Assembly: GCF_000143415.4 (NCBI RefSeq)
Contig: NW_003314398.1
Coordinates: 28,134-92,133, forward strand
Length of the DNA: 64,000 nt
Direction of reading: 5' to 3'
DNA from: Selaginella moellendorffii
Taxonomy: Eukaryota; Streptophyta; Lycopodiopsida; Selaginellales; Selaginellaceae
This document shows, one piece after another, positions 27,639-39,431 of the stretch. Below the pieces are notes generated by a model. The model did no database searches. It was not told the DNA's origin and worked only from the letters and a program-made list of their open reading frames with translations. Numbering within the stretch: position 1 is the stretch's first letter; each line of letters opens with the position of its first letter. Both the position numbers and the translations under genes were made by a program.

Positions 27639-30464
27639 TTACTCTACCGGAACTTGGCGCATCTTACACACCAGACGAACAGTTGGACCATCCAAGTCTG
27701 GGCCAACGCCTTTAGCAAATTCTGCGAGCTGATCGCGGGTTGCACCTACACATTGCTGGAATGTGGACAACACAGCAGGAACGTTCATAGACAGAGCTGT
27801 CAGGACATTGCAGAGATAGTCGATGTCCGCAGATAACTGTTGAGCTCCTCGCTCGTTCAGATTGCGAATACCACGGATCTGGTCCACGTACAGAGCAGTC
27901 GCTCCCTCAGCCACCTGAAACATCCATTTTGAGAAAAAGTTCTATGGAATTTTCAGAGCGGACAAACCTTGAACATCCACTCTGTCGCAAAGTATTGGCC
28001 TTCTTCATCGATATCGTCCGATGTATCAGAGGTTGTCATCGATGAAGTTAATGGTTCTAGCTGCTGCGGGAGCGTGAGAAGGTACTCTCCGATGCTAGTC
28101 ACGTAAGGCAGTGGATACGCGCTGAAAGATGGCAAGGCGTACGGGTTGTCTTCCTGCGGAGCACTCCACACAGGCATACTGGCCACGTCGGCCAGCCTTA
28201 CTCGCACCTTAGAAATGAGAACTTCGTAGACGAGCTCATTCGCCGCGTCTACAAAAGCTCCAACTCTCTGGGATGCATGAGCAAGAGCATGGAAACGAGG
28301 GTCGGTCGCCTGTAAATGAAATCACACAAAAATTCATATGTTTCTACGTGAATGAGGAATAGAAAAGAGATTTACCTGTTCCACGAGTGATGCAAGCTTT
28401 CGTGCTTTATCTGGCGCATCCAATACTCTCAGGCCGGCTATATCCAGCAACGCATTGGCACCGTCTTCTCTGCTTCCAGGCAACTGATTCTTAAGCCTTG
28501 AAAGTGTTCCACGTAAGCTTGCCTCGAAGACAGATAGTCGACCACTGAGACTTTCCGCAACGGTCAATAGCTGCAGCACTCCTTGAACTATCACCCATTC
28601 TTCTTCTTCGGGAATCATGTCCTGATTTCCTTTGCCCTTGTTACTGCTTCCGTCAAGAGAATCCTTTTTTGTAGAGTCGAAAACCTGTGAAACCCCACAG
28701 ACCGGTCGCAACGACTTGAGAACTTCATGCAAGCTGGAAGTGTACTGGATCATAGTTTCATCTAACGCGCGAAGGAGCGCCTCAACCTCAGAACCCCCAG
28801 TAAAGTTGAAACATCGCTCAACCGCACTCTCGAAAAAGGTGATGAGCTCTGGAACTGAAGATTCCATTCGTTGCACTGTCTCGCTAAGTTCCACTCCACG
28901 AGAGCCAACAGATCGCTGAACAGCACCTTTCAAGTCCAGAGAACTAAGATTTGAGGATAGCTGCACCCGTTCCAACTCTCCATACCTGTAAGACACGTTA
29001 TGCACTGACAATGGTGAAGAGTTGGCGTACCTTTGCTTGTAACCTTCATAAGGAGAATATACAGCTTTCAAGACTCGCATCATCTCTTGATGGTCGGCAG
29101 CTGAGAACAGGCGCTCTACATTCTTTGCAAATGAAGATGTGATATTATGAAGCATCAAAATGATGTTTAAAGGCGGCCTTTGTAATGTTTGCGCTGCAAC
29201 GAAGACCGGCTTTCAGCTCTCTAAGATAAAAGTACAAAAAATACAGCAATGTAAACCTGGTGTGATGCTGGCCTCGATACGAGCAGTAAAGCTGGTCTGT
29301 ATAGAGGACATAGTATCTATCAACAATTTCGAGATTAAACGGCTGTAGTCCTCCGAAAAGCAAGTCATACACCTGTAACAATCCATCATGAGATCCCACT
29401 ATCAAAAAAGGAAGCACTGCCAGACCATTTCAATTCCTGCTCTAACGTAAGCAAAACTTGATCGTAAAAAGTAGGAAGCCACTCTATAAAAGGCTTGCCA
29501 CTTCCGACACCGTCAGTTGAACTCTCGTATTCGTCCCAGAGTCGACGTAATGGCTTCAATCGAACCTTACTGTACTGCTGTTCTAGCGAATTGTAGCGCC
29601 CGATAGTTAGCAGTATAGCTCGGAAAGCTTGAACCGATTCCACCTGATAAGACATATCCATTGAGGAAAGACAAAACTTAAAAAGGAAAGAACACAAGAC
29701 CTTGCGTTGAGTAAGAGCATCAGTAAGACGCGTTTGAACCATTCCATCCAGCCGATTTTCCAGCGCTTCAAGCTCACGCTTTACACTTGCGAATTCCGGA
29801 ACCTGCGCGTGGAGTTTTAATCTCGAAACTCCGGGAGAACAGCTTTACCTCGCCAACAACAGCCAAGCATCGACGCATGTTTGCGAGTGTTCCTGCTGCC
29901 TCATCCAAATTCCCACTGGCAAAGACAGTCTCTACACTCGCACAGAGTTGAGCCAGGCCTGCGGCATCCTGTCTACAAAGACCAAGTCACAAAAAACGTA
30001 AACAACACCAATGGCACCTTCAAAGTTTTGTGAGCAGCCTCCATTCTCTGCTTGACAAGATCCACTCGAGAGAGCGCAGCCACGGATCCAGCCGATAGGC
30101 TCTCTGCCTTCGCAATTTCCGATAAAAATCCATCAAAAAACAGGTCCTGGATCTGAGCAAGGAAAGCAAGAAAACTTCGTACCGTTCGGAGCTTGAGGAG
30201 CATTCCCGACACGGTGGATCTGAGCGAGAGAGCGTCATCGTGGAGCCGCGACACGTCCCTGAGAGCCCTAGGTATGCGCAGCAGCGCTGCCGTGCTCTGA
30301 TCCTCCAATGCGGCCGCAATATCCTCCGACGCCAGCTGCAGCTTCATCTCGAGATCGCTCAGCTGCCGCTCCGCGTCCTCGTCGGGGTGCCGCGCCCTGC
30401 AAGCAGCGTTCACCCACGCCTTGGGATCGAAGCCTTCCTCGCCGAAGGCCGCCATGTCCACCAT
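27639..30464 (-). CDS. COG7: Conserved oligomeric Golgi complex subunit 7
   Basis: A multi-exon minus-strand gene. The N-terminus MVDMAAFGEEGFDPKAWVN runs into ARHPDEDAERQLSDLEMKLQLASEDIAAALEDQS (in pieces). The middle has QPRLTDALTQRKV-like and KVRLKPLRRLWDEYES segments, GAVQRSVGSRGVELSETVQRME and SEVEALLRALDETMIQYTSSL. The C-terminus has YVTSIGEYLLTLPQQLEPL and FATEWMFKVAEGATALY and ends LVCKMRQVPVE. This order follows plant COG7 from end to end. COG7 is a lobe B subunit of the COG tether for retrograde intra-Golgi vesicles. TTTAGGGTTCTT lies about 8 bp upstream of the ATG. Exon borders were followed by family similarity, not individually fixed. Confidence 0.9.
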
Positions 30465-30596
30465 CTCCGCCAAGAACCCTAAACAAATATTCGCAGATTC
30501 GGGCAAATTCGCATCAAAGGGTAAAAATGTTTTGCCCTATAGTGGCAATTTATTTCAAGAACGGCGAAAAAGAATCATAGAATCGTACAAATTTCT

Positions 30597-30791
30597 TCAC
30601 AGATGGAGCGTTCTGGCGATGAACATCGACGCGAGGCCAGACGCTGCGATCCAAATTAGACTTGGGGCGAAAGCCATGGCACCGGAATCTGGGGGCGGTG
30701 CTGGAGCATCGGCGGATTGCGCCATCGCCATTCCAATCGCCTGCACGACCAGAAGGGCTGGAACGACGATCAAGGACGAGCGAAAAGCCAT
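30597..30791 (-). CDS. Arabinogalactan peptide (GPI-anchored)
   Basis: A 64-residue single-exon peptide: signal peptide MAFRSSLIVVPALLVVQAIG, a short mature core ADAPAPPPDSGA with hydroxylation-type Ala-Pro/Pro-Pro, and a C-terminal hydrophobic stretch (LIWIAASGLASMFIA) as GPI signal. This is the AG-peptide plan; the mature part of about 12 residues is O-glycosylated and GPI-anchored. The longer in-frame start at 30902 is ignored because it would put the signal peptide internally. Confidence 0.75.
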   Translation of the reverse strand: MAFRSSLIVVPALLVVQAIGMAMAQSADAPAPPPDSGAMAFAPSLIWIAASGLASMFIARTLHL

Positions 30792-31353
30792 GACAATTTC
30801 CTGATGATCTCTAGCAGAATCCCAGCTCAAAGCAAAAGGGGCAAATTCGAAGCGAAGAGAAGAAGACCCAGGTAAGAGCGATTGGGAGCGATTGATGGGC
30901 AATTGAGGGGCGATTACCGGGCTTTATGCATCCGTGCTTCGTGCCTGCAAAGCCAAGCACGAAAGCGACATGAAACAGCGCCGGCTTGAAAGATTCAAAG
31001 GCGAGAACGCGTAAACATTTCACGCTTACGCCATCGTAGTGCTCGCTCGCGCGGCCGATCCGATTGATCGATTCTTTAGTGCGAATTGTTCCAAAAGTTT
31101 GGCACTCCGTAAGTGTCACTCACTCACGATTCCTCAGGAATTCTAAGAAACAAAGAAAAAACAAGTCCGCGCGACTCGGAAGCGGGACAACCGTAGTACT
31201 AGCATTGGCGTACAATCTTGAAAGGATCAGATTCTTCCTCCGCGGGTTATTTTAAATTTTTAAGTTCGAATTCGAATGCTTTAGAAAGATCCCAAGGGGC
31301 GGGAAAAGGCAGGGCGGATTAGGTCTAGCTTTAGGGCTAAATCTTGGGCAGGT
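30792..31353. other. Divergent intergenic region AG peptide / HKT
   Basis: No gene. TTTAGGGCTAA, a telo-box-like string, lies at 31330-31340, about 14 bp upstream of the HKT ATG. Confidence 0.4.
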
Positions 31354-33468
31354 ATGGTAGATCTTGGTGTAAGCACTCCAAGAAGCGTGGTTGTCTTGGC
31401 TCCAGATGAAGGTTGCAATGGCAATGATTTTACCTATCGGGATTATTTGAGTGCGATTAGAAGAATCAATTCTTGGAATGAATTGGTTTAAAGATTGTCA
31501 TGACACCCAATTGGTAAAACAAAAATTTGGTTTCAATCTTGATCCAGTTTCATGTATTGCTTGCAGAGTAAAAATGCCTGGAATTTTTTGCAACAACACA
31601 TGACCTTCTTTCGAGTCCACTTTGCTTGCTTTGTTATTGCAGCATTCATCGGGAGCTTGATCCTATGGGGTATCGGCAACGAGAGAGGTGGGCATTTTCC
31701 TTTTGTCGACTGCTTCTACGGCATCACGTCGGCACTATGCCTCTCGGGACTTACCACTGTTCCTGTAGAAGACATTCCACCCGGAGGACAAGTAGTCCTC
31801 ATGATCATGATGTTGCTGGGCAGCCAAGTTGTGACTTCCAGTGTGCCATTGCTCGTCAAGAAACACCGCTACTGTCGAGTTGCCAGAATAGCCATCGATC
31901 CCAGTGACCATGAACTGGTCGGACCACCAACACCACCGGTCGTAGAGGTTTTGGTTCCAGAAACTTTCTCTCGCTCCGAGCCTCGGGTGGAGGAGCTGCA
32001 GCACACTTCGTCAAAGTGGACCATGGTAGCAAAGCGAGGCTCACAGGTGCTCGAGAAACTCGGCAGCAAGATCAAGCGCAGAGCCGAGGACGAGGCCTGG
32101 ATGGCCGAGATGGCTACCAAGCAGCAGGCCGAGCACTTGACAGAAGTTTTCCAGGAGCACCAGGCCACCATCGTGCTGATCCGGATCATCGTCATCTATG
32201 GAGTTGTGGTTCATCTCATGGGGTTCTTCATCGCCTGGCTGAGCATTCTCTGCGGACGGCCATACCCCAGGAACTTGATCCGGCACAACAAGAAGACCAA
32301 CCTCGGATTCTTCTCGCTCTTTGCAGTGGTCTCGGCATTTTGCAACGTAGGATACATCGCTTCCAACGAGAACTTGATGCCTTTCAACTCGTCGCTGGTC
32401 CTGCTGCTCGACATGATCCTGCTGATCATGCTCGGCAACGGAATTTACCCACCGTGTCTACGAGGAATCATCCGACTGCTCCATCACTTCTCCAAAGGCA
32501 ATACAAAGCAAGCGTGTGAGTTCCTGCTCGACCATCCCCGCAAGTGCTACACGCATCTCTTTCCTCCCAACACGACGAGGTGGCTGCTCATCTCCTTTTT
32601 CGGATTGAACGGGTTTGAGATTTGCGTCATCTACATCCTCGACTGGAACTCCACAGCCTTCGACGGCCTTGATACTGGTGAGAAGATCGTTAACGGCATC
32701 TTTCAGTGTGTCAACACTCGTAGCGGCGGCATGAACTCCGTCGCCATCACAGGTCTTTCGCCCACAACGCTCTTCATCTTTGCTGTCATGATGTAAGTTG
32801 GAAAACTCTTTCCCCTTGCTTCTATCTTGCTCGCTCTCTCCTTCCATCTGTAGGTACATTTCGGCTTACCCCGTCTTCTTATCCCGGCAAGCCACAAGAC
32901 AAAAGTCCGTCGACGACGAGGGCGCCATCTCTCACCTCTCAGCCCGCAAGCAGCGTGACATCCTCGACACCACCCTCGCGACACAATTCCGGAGGCTCCT
33001 CGCGCAGGACACGGCGTATCTCTTCCTCGCAACGTTCTTCATTTGCGTCTCGGTGAACCACGGCCTCAAACACGATCCACTCAACTACAACATCTTCAGT
33101 GTCATCTTCGAGATCATCAGGTTCGTTGCTCAAACACCTTTCTGCGAGGCTTGCTCTTTTTTCCTTCTCCTTGATGATTTGTAGATTGATCACTCCAAGA
33201 GCTTGACGTAGTTTCGTGGTTTTGCTGCAGTGCCTACGGTGGTGTGGGACTGTCGTATGGATATAGCTGCAGCTTGAGGATGGAGCCCGGCTACTGCGTG
33301 GACGAGCCCGTGAGCTTCTCAGGCAAGTGGGGGTTTACTCCCAAAATCATCATGATCGTAGTCATGCTCCTCGGCAGGCACCGAGGCCTCCCTGATAACA
33401 TTGATTCCGCAATTTTACTCCCCGAGCAGAAATTCAGCAACATAATGAGAAGGCAGACCAGTGAATGA
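31354..33468 (+). CDS. HKT-type (Trk/HKT family) K+/Na+ transporter
   Basis: Four exons (31354-31485, 31567-32792, 32854-33120, 33231-33468) join in frame to 620 residues. The first exon is chosen because AG-ending TTGCTTGCAG at 31557-31566 is a good acceptor and the 44-codon exon joins in phase; a start at 31552 would lie inside the intron. Four membrane-pore-membrane repeats are visible. The pore loops are ALCLSGLTTVP, AFCNVGYIASNENL, CVNTRSGGMNSV and YGGVGLSYGYSC. The C-terminal GRHRGLPDNIDSAI is typical of HKT. The selectivity position of the first loop appears to be Gly, as in K+-permeable class II transporters; this reading is mine. A long cytosolic loop (about residues 150-245) enlarges the protein. 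Plasma-membrane location is expected. Confidence 0.88.
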
Positions 33469-33479
33469 GATGGAAAAAT

Positions 33480-33722
33480 CTATCTCTCCAAAGCTCTTCC
33501 ACGTACAATCCTACCTTTGATGGCCTGTATAATCAAGCATACGTGTTCCGCGACGAGAGCCACTCCACTGAGATTGGCATGGCCTGGAGGAGCTCTTGGT
33601 TCATGCGGCCAAGTGGTAGCATTGATCCCATAGTCAGTGATGGAGGATGTGAAGCACTGCATGGCTGATTGGATCTCTCCCCTGGCTACACTCAATGAGT
33701 GCAAGCACAAGCTTGGGCTCAT
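33480..33722 (-). pseudogene. PPR 3' fragment, copy of the 41.9-42.3 kb gene end
   Basis: The minus strand encodes GEIQSAMQCFTSSITDYGI, matching GELQSAMRFFASSIADYGIEA of the PPR gene at 41988-43826. DNA similarity starts at AATGAGATGGAAAAA (33467 versus 41945), directly at the HKT stop codon, and runs to about 33720 with an internal deletion of about 75 bp and frame breaks. Only the last PPR/E part is present. Confidence 0.75.
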
Positions 33723-33739
33723 TAACAGAAATTCAGCAG

Positions 33740-34842
33740 AAAATAAGGATTAGGTTAAAAGATACAATATTTTATATAAATTTTTATTCAATTGAACAGT
33801 TTTAAATCATTTCAGTATAGATTTTTTATATAATTATCAATATAAATATTTTATTGAATTTTCACTGGCTAATTGTAAAGGACTATGCTAGAAAGTTTTT
33901 AGAAAAGTTTAAGTATGTTTATAATTTTTTAGCCTAAATATAAAATTTTGTTGAAAAATATATTTATAATTATTAAATATTTATTTCCAGGTTTTATAAT
34001 TTTGAATTTTTTAAAATTTTCTCTAATTCTAATTTTAGGTTTTAGATTAGGAATGAAATAAACTAAATAAAGTTAATTACGTTTATGCACTTTAAACACT
34101 AAATAATTAAAATAAACAAAGTTATTATCATCTATAAAGATGTTATGTTATACCTAATCAAGAACATTCTATATTTATATATTCTTTTGTTAAACTTAAC
34201 GTATTCACTTAAAAACTGTTGAAGTTTATTTTTTTCAAAAAGATTTTAATTTATTTTAAACTTACTATTTTAAAATAAAAATAACTTATTTATTTTATAA
34301 TTAATTAATTTTTCTAAAAATTTAAATGCCAAAGTAAAATAAAATATATAAATATTTTTAAACTTATATAAAGTATTTTGTTATTATATAATAATTTAAA
34401 ATAGAATGAAAAAAGAAAGCATTGTGACACATGTTATATACATTGTATTGACCGTGACTGCACTTGTATTATATAGGATAAATTACATTTAGACTGAGGT
34501 ATATTGTACCCAATCAAAAACTAAAAATACTATCAATAAAGGTCTTAAATTACACAATTGATTAGATTAAATTTAATTAATAACAAATTGGGTAGAATAC
34601 AAAACTAAAAATTTAAAATTAATTTATATTTATATTGTAAATATCTGGTATTACTATATTACATATATAAAATAAAAATATTAAATTATTCCTTACAATA
34701 AAACCTCATCTTTAAATTAAAAACATTATTTACCTTAGGTCAACAATTTTTTTAATAATCATTTGCCCACACAAAATAAATGTTGAAATTTAATTTAATT
34801 TAACCTGGAATTAAATTAAAAATTTATATTTTAATTTTATTT
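33740..34842. other. Gene-free AT-rich block
   Basis: About 1.1 kb of very AT-rich DNA (long A/T runs, no ORF of note) between the PPR fragment and the 5' LTR. No clear repeat unit or terminal repeats were found by eye. Confidence 0.6.
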
Positions 34843-35017
34843 TGTAAGGGCCAAGTGTACGCTACGATGCCATATACTAATATTAGCGTAGTGAGATTTT
34901 GGTAACCATCAGATTGGTTTCAATATGAACCACTTGCTCATGTATATAAGCTAAGGTTTTTAGGCTAATTGATATGCACTTTTTTTGTATTCCCTTTTCA
35001 TATTCCAAGCATTCACA
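34843..35017 (+). repeat. 5' LTR
   Basis: Begins TGTAAGGGCCAAGTG and ends AAGCATTCACA. It contains TGTATATAAGC, a TATA-like promoter. Pairs with 41246-41421. Confidence 0.85.
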
Positions 35018-35247
35018 TTGGTGGAGGTGAGGGGTACCTTTGATTGTCCCTAAAAAGTGCTTGAATTTGGGATTTTGGTTTAGATGTAACTTTTGCATCA
35101 TCTAGATCTAGCTTTTTCCATTTCCTTTTTTTTATTCTTCTTTTTTAGGATTTTAGTTTATATCTAGCTTTTTGCATTGTTTAGATCTCCCATTTCCTTT
35201 TTGCTTTTTGTCGTTTCTCTTCTTTTGCTCTTTCTTCGTCCATCTTC

Positions 35248-36042
35248 ATGGCAGATCAGCAATCTCCTCCTTTGACTTTGGAGCAACAGTTGGTACAATT
35301 ACTTAATGCTATATGCTTGCAATTGAACAACCAAACTCAGTTCATGGCAGCATTCACGGCACGTGGTACAACTCCTCCTGCTTTTGGTGATAATCCTCAC
35401 ATTCAGCCAGAGTTCTTTCGCAGGAATCTTAGGGATGATGTATACCATTGGTTCGATCACTTCAAGGTGATTGCCACATATCATTCTTGGGATGATGCTC
35501 GACGTTTATGTGAGTTTCCCATGTGTTTCCAAGGGACTGTGTTACAATGGTACAATGGTCTAAGCATAGCCACTCATGGGGATTAGAGTGTTCTCCCGGA
35601 CATCTTCAAATGCGCCTTCAAACATGCCGATGACTGTGATAATGCCTTCTAACAACTGCATCGTCTTTGTCAAGGGCCATCTGAGTCAGTGATGCAATTT
35701 AGCGTTTGTTTCCGAAGTCTTTTGCTTCGTGCGGAGCTAAATATCTCGGAACGGATCAAGCTAGGAATGTTGTGGCCAACACTTCGTCAAAATCTTGTTG
35801 GACTTGTGCATGCACTTGCTCCCACCACCCTTGACGATGTTCTTTGCTTGGCACAACATTATGAGATGTCACCTCTTCCACTTCTCGCTGCCCGTCCTTC
35901 AACTCCCCTTCTTATGGGTGATGGTCTTGTTCCAATGGAGGTTGATGCTGTTGCTGCTCGAGTCCAAGGACAAGGGCAAGGATGTGGTCATGGCCATGAT
36001 GTTCGCTGTTGGGCATGTGATGAGGTTGGTCATACTTATTAG
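35248..36042 (+). pseudogene. gag-like remnant of the gypsy element
   Basis: Starts MADQQSPPLTLEQQLVQLL, has the capsid-like segment DDVYHWFDHFKVIATYHSW and ...VLQWYNG, and after stops at 35584 and 35651 continues in frame with ERIKLGMLWPTLRQNLV and a CCHC zinc knuckle CWACDEVGHTY.RC, broken by a stop at about 36041. This is a retrotransposon nucleocapsid/capsid polyprotein, no longer translatable. Confidence 0.75.
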
Positions 36043-36194
36043 CGCTGTCGGTGTTTTCCAAATTGGCGACCTCCATTTCCTGGGTGGAGACCTTGGCGTC
36101 AGCAATGTCCTATTAGTGTTGCTGCAGTGGAAGGTTTGGACACTGAGATGCATCCGGGAAACGAGGAGTCACACGAGTAACGAAGGGACCTTGC

Positions 36195-36858
36195 GTGAAT
36201 AAGTTAGTGACCCCTTCATCTTTCTTTCAGGAGTATCATCAAGGGGTTCACTCGGCACCAGTTCATCCAGTGTTTACTTTCCAAACTCGTTTTATAACAA
36301 GAGGTCTCATATTATTCTCTCCGTGTTGGTTGATACAAGTTCGAGTTTATCTTCTATTATTTGACCTATTGCCACACGTTGCCGTCTACACTTACGTCGT
36401 GCAGTGGAATCAGTTTTCATTCTTTATGGCAACGGCTGTACACATGAATGTGCATGGGATGAGGCGGATCTGGTTGTGCGTGTGGGCGATCTCGAGTTTG
36501 AGTTGTAGTCATTACAGGTGGTGCCGAGTTAAGCTTTTGACCTTATTCTTGATATGGATTGGTTGCAGCGCAATCATGCCAAGTGTGATTTTGAGGCTTT
36601 TCCCCCTTGTCCCATACTTCCTTATGTTTCATCCATTCCTCTTACTTCCATACCTCTTCGTCTCTTTACTTCTATCTCTGCTTCCATTACTTTTGTTCCC
36701 CCACTATTTCCTCCTATATTTCCATTTTGTTTTGCTCTTTCCTTTTCCGATCCCTCCGACAGTTTTTGTTTTGCAGCGGTTGATCGGCTAATGAAAGAGT
36801 ATTCTGATATCTTTGAATTTGACCTATCGTCTGGGGCCAAGATTGCCACATGTCTGTG
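36195..36858 (+). pseudogene. protease region and start of RT, remnant
   Basis: Frames switch several times. FDLILDMDWLQRNHAKCDF near 36537-36593 is the usual gypsy tract after the aspartic protease, and RLMKEYSDIFEFDLSSGAK near 36786-36843 is the start of the RT region. The reading then runs into the foreign block at about 36850. Confidence 0.65.
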
Positions 36859-38620
36859 AGACACAAAATCCCTAGACCCCAAAGTGGAGCCGGAAGGGTG
36901 CCACGTGGTAGTGGCCGAAGTGAAAGCCAAACGAGCGTAACACGTTTGGACTAAAAGCTCCGACTTAAAAGGTCGAGAACGGGAGTGGAACTCCCAACAA
37001 AGTGCTCAAGGAGCGAGCACGAAGCGAGCAATAAGCAAGGCTCCAAAAAGGGACCCAAAAAGGACCAACACATGACACGTGGAAGTGTCCAAGATGGAGT
37101 CCGAGATGGACCCGAAGTGGAGTCCGAGATGGAGTCCGAGATGGACCCAAAGTGGAGTCCGATATGGAGTCCAAGATGGAGTCCGAGATGGAGTCCGATA
37201 TGGAGTCCGAGATGGAGTCTGAGATGGAGTCCGATATGGAGTCCGATATGGAGTCCGAGATGGAGTCCGATATGGAGTCCGAGATGGAGTCCAAGATGGA
37301 CCGAGATGGAGTCTGAGATGGACCTGAGATGGAGTCCGAGATGGACCCGAGATGGAGTCCGAGATGGACCCGAGATGGAGTCCGAGATGGACCCGAGATG
37401 GAGTCCGAGATGAAGTCCGAGATGGAGTCCAAGATGGACCCGAGATGGAGTCCGAGATGGACCCGAGATGGAGTCCGAGATGGAGTCCGAGATGGACCCA
37501 AGATGGAGTCCGAAGTCGAGACCGAGACCGGGACCAAGACCGGGACCGAGACCGAGACCGAGATCGGGACTGAGACCAAGACCGAGGCTGAGGCCGAGAC
37601 CGAGCCCGAGCCCGAGTCCGAGTCCGAGTCCAAGTCCGAGTCCAAGTCCGAGTCCGAGTCCGAGTTCGAGTCTAAGAGGGTGAAAGCCCAAAGCGTTCGT
37701 CTCCCAGACCCTGGGGGGTTTGGTGAGCTCCAAAAGTATAGTAGGGGGAGGACGGCAATGGAGCCAGTTTGGCCAAGAAAGGCCAGTTTGGCCCAGGAAG
37801 GCCGGACCCAGTGTTGGGTGATGAGCTGCCCATTGGGAAGTCCAAGACTAGAGTGAACACGGACCGACAAGCGGGGTAGCTTGGTGAAGTGTTCAAGAGC
37901 CGGCTCTAGTTCCCCCGGGAGATCGACTGGCCGATGCTCCCAGTCCAAGTGTGGGTGGCACTACCTACTTGGATACCTGTCGTGGCTCAATGGAACCTCG
38001 CTCTAAGCCCATGGCTAGAGCACCTAAAGGCGGAAGGCGGGGAGAGTACCCAGGTGGCTCGCGTAAGGCTACGGTGTTTCGAAATGTTGTCCCAAAGGCC
38101 CAGACTGTGGAAAAGAAGAGGAGCAGTCCTCTGGGGTAGTGACCAAAGACACAGTCGTGTGGTGAGGAAGTCCCAGAGGACTGTGGGACTTAGTGGTCGG
38201 GCCTGTGGGCCTCGATCCAGTGGCAATGTCGGCAAACACGGCCAGGGGCAGAAAGGGACTTAGTGGGGACTGATAGAGGGATATTGGGGAAGGCTATTCC
38301 CCTTGTCGGTGGGCATCCTAAGGATGCTAAGGAGTGGATCTGAGATGACCACTCACGGATGGTTTACCTAGTCTTGGAGAGCCAAGACTGTGATGCAAGT
38401 GGTATTGGACTACCAGTGTGGCAAAGGTGATTGGGTATGGCCTTAGCGTAACAGGCTGCCATGTCGGTGGTACCTTTGAGTGTCGGTCGTGGGATCGGAC
38501 ACGTGGAGCACTTGGACCAAGTGCAAATGTTGAGTGGCATGGATGCCATTCTCGGGGCTAGTAAGTCCCAAGTCCTGAATTGGACTTATGGAGGTTGTGA
38601 TTGAAACTCCTTCAAGTGGT
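36850..38620. mobile_element. Foreign block inside the gypsy element, possible solo LTR
   Basis: The RT-coding similarity stops near 36850 and resumes near 38640 (CPWACEPHLVTKPDW), with some RT codons missing. The block begins TGTGAGACACAAAATCCC, a plausible LTR-type TG start, has higher GC than its host, and contains the minisatellite. No matching target duplication or second LTR was found, so solo LTR is only one option; a captured satellite is another. Confidence 0.45.
37089..37680. repeat. 12-bp then 6-bp minisatellite (GAGATGGAGTCC / GAGTCC)
   Basis: From about 37089 to 37520 the plus strand is built of GAGATGGAGTCC units and variants (GAGATGGACCCG, GATATGGAGTCC). From about 37515 to 37680 it changes to hexamers GAGACC, GGGACC, GAGCCC and GAGTCC. 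Because units are multiples of three, several frames on both strands stay open (up to 327 codons) with repeated translations such as ESEMESEMDPRWSPRW or SISDSISDSI. These ORFs are by-products of the repeat. Confidence 0.85.
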
Positions 38621-39338
38621 CGGAGGTGTGGTTAAGTGTCCTTGGGCATGTGAACCTCATCTTGTGACGAAGCCTGATTGGAGTATTCATTTTTGCATTG
38701 ACTATTGTCCGTTAAATAAAATGACGATCCCAGATGTGTACCCTCTTCCTCACACTACTGATCTTTTGGATCGTTTGGGGTAAAATTGTTGGTTCACCAA
38801 GCTAGATCTTGCTTCTGGGTATTGATAAGTACCGATGGCTGAAGAAGATATTCGTAAGATTGCTTTTCATACACCGTTTGGTTTGTATGAGTTTTTGGTG
38901 ATACCGTTTGGTTTGAACAATGCTCCAACAACTTTTCAGCGGATGATAGACATGGTTCTTTGCGATATTCCAGAGGTGACTGCTGATTTCATTAATGATG
39001 TCTTGATCCACTCGGAGGGGACGTGGGAGAAGCACGTGTGTGATGTTTGTAAAGTGTTGGATCAGCTACGCGACATTGGTTTAAAGTTGAAGTGGTCGAA
39101 GTGCGTGTTTGGGTCCAATGACACAATTTATCTTGGGTACCGTATTTCTCGTGAGGGTTTGCAATTTGATCTTGACAAACTTGTGGCTATTCTAAAGTTC
39201 CCTACTCCGAAGTGTGTGAGTGATGTGCAGCGCTTCTTGGGCAAAGTACAATATCTCAGTCATTTTGTGGATCATATTTCTGATCGCACTGCACTATTGC
39301 AAGTGTTGCTGAAGTCATCAACATCATCTTTCATCTAG
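38601..39338 (+). pseudogene. Reverse transcriptase remnant
   Basis: FCIDYCPLNKMTIPDVYPLPH, then KLDLASGY, FHTPFGLYEFLVIPFGLNNAPTTFQRMID (in pieces), and KCVFGSNDTIYLGYRIS are gypsy RT blocks. Stops occur at about 38781 and 38824, and the catalytic (Y/F)xDD reads FINDV. Part of the gypsy pol gene, inactive. Confidence 0.8.
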
Positions 39339-39431
39339 TCTCTAGATTGTGAGCAGGCGTTCGTGGATCTCAAAGAGCTATTGACAACTCCTCCAGTTTT
39401 GGCATATCCTGACTACACTTGACCTTTTATT

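Noticed and set aside
31552-31599. HKT start at 31552
   Set aside because: This ATG lies in a likely intron; a good acceptor at 31566 and an in-phase 44-codon first exon from 31354 fit better.
36951-37948. Two minus-strand ORFs of 260 and 327 codons and plus-strand ORFs of 142 and 175 codons
   Set aside because: All come from the 12/6-bp minisatellite, whose unit length keeps frames open; no start context or domain supports a gene.
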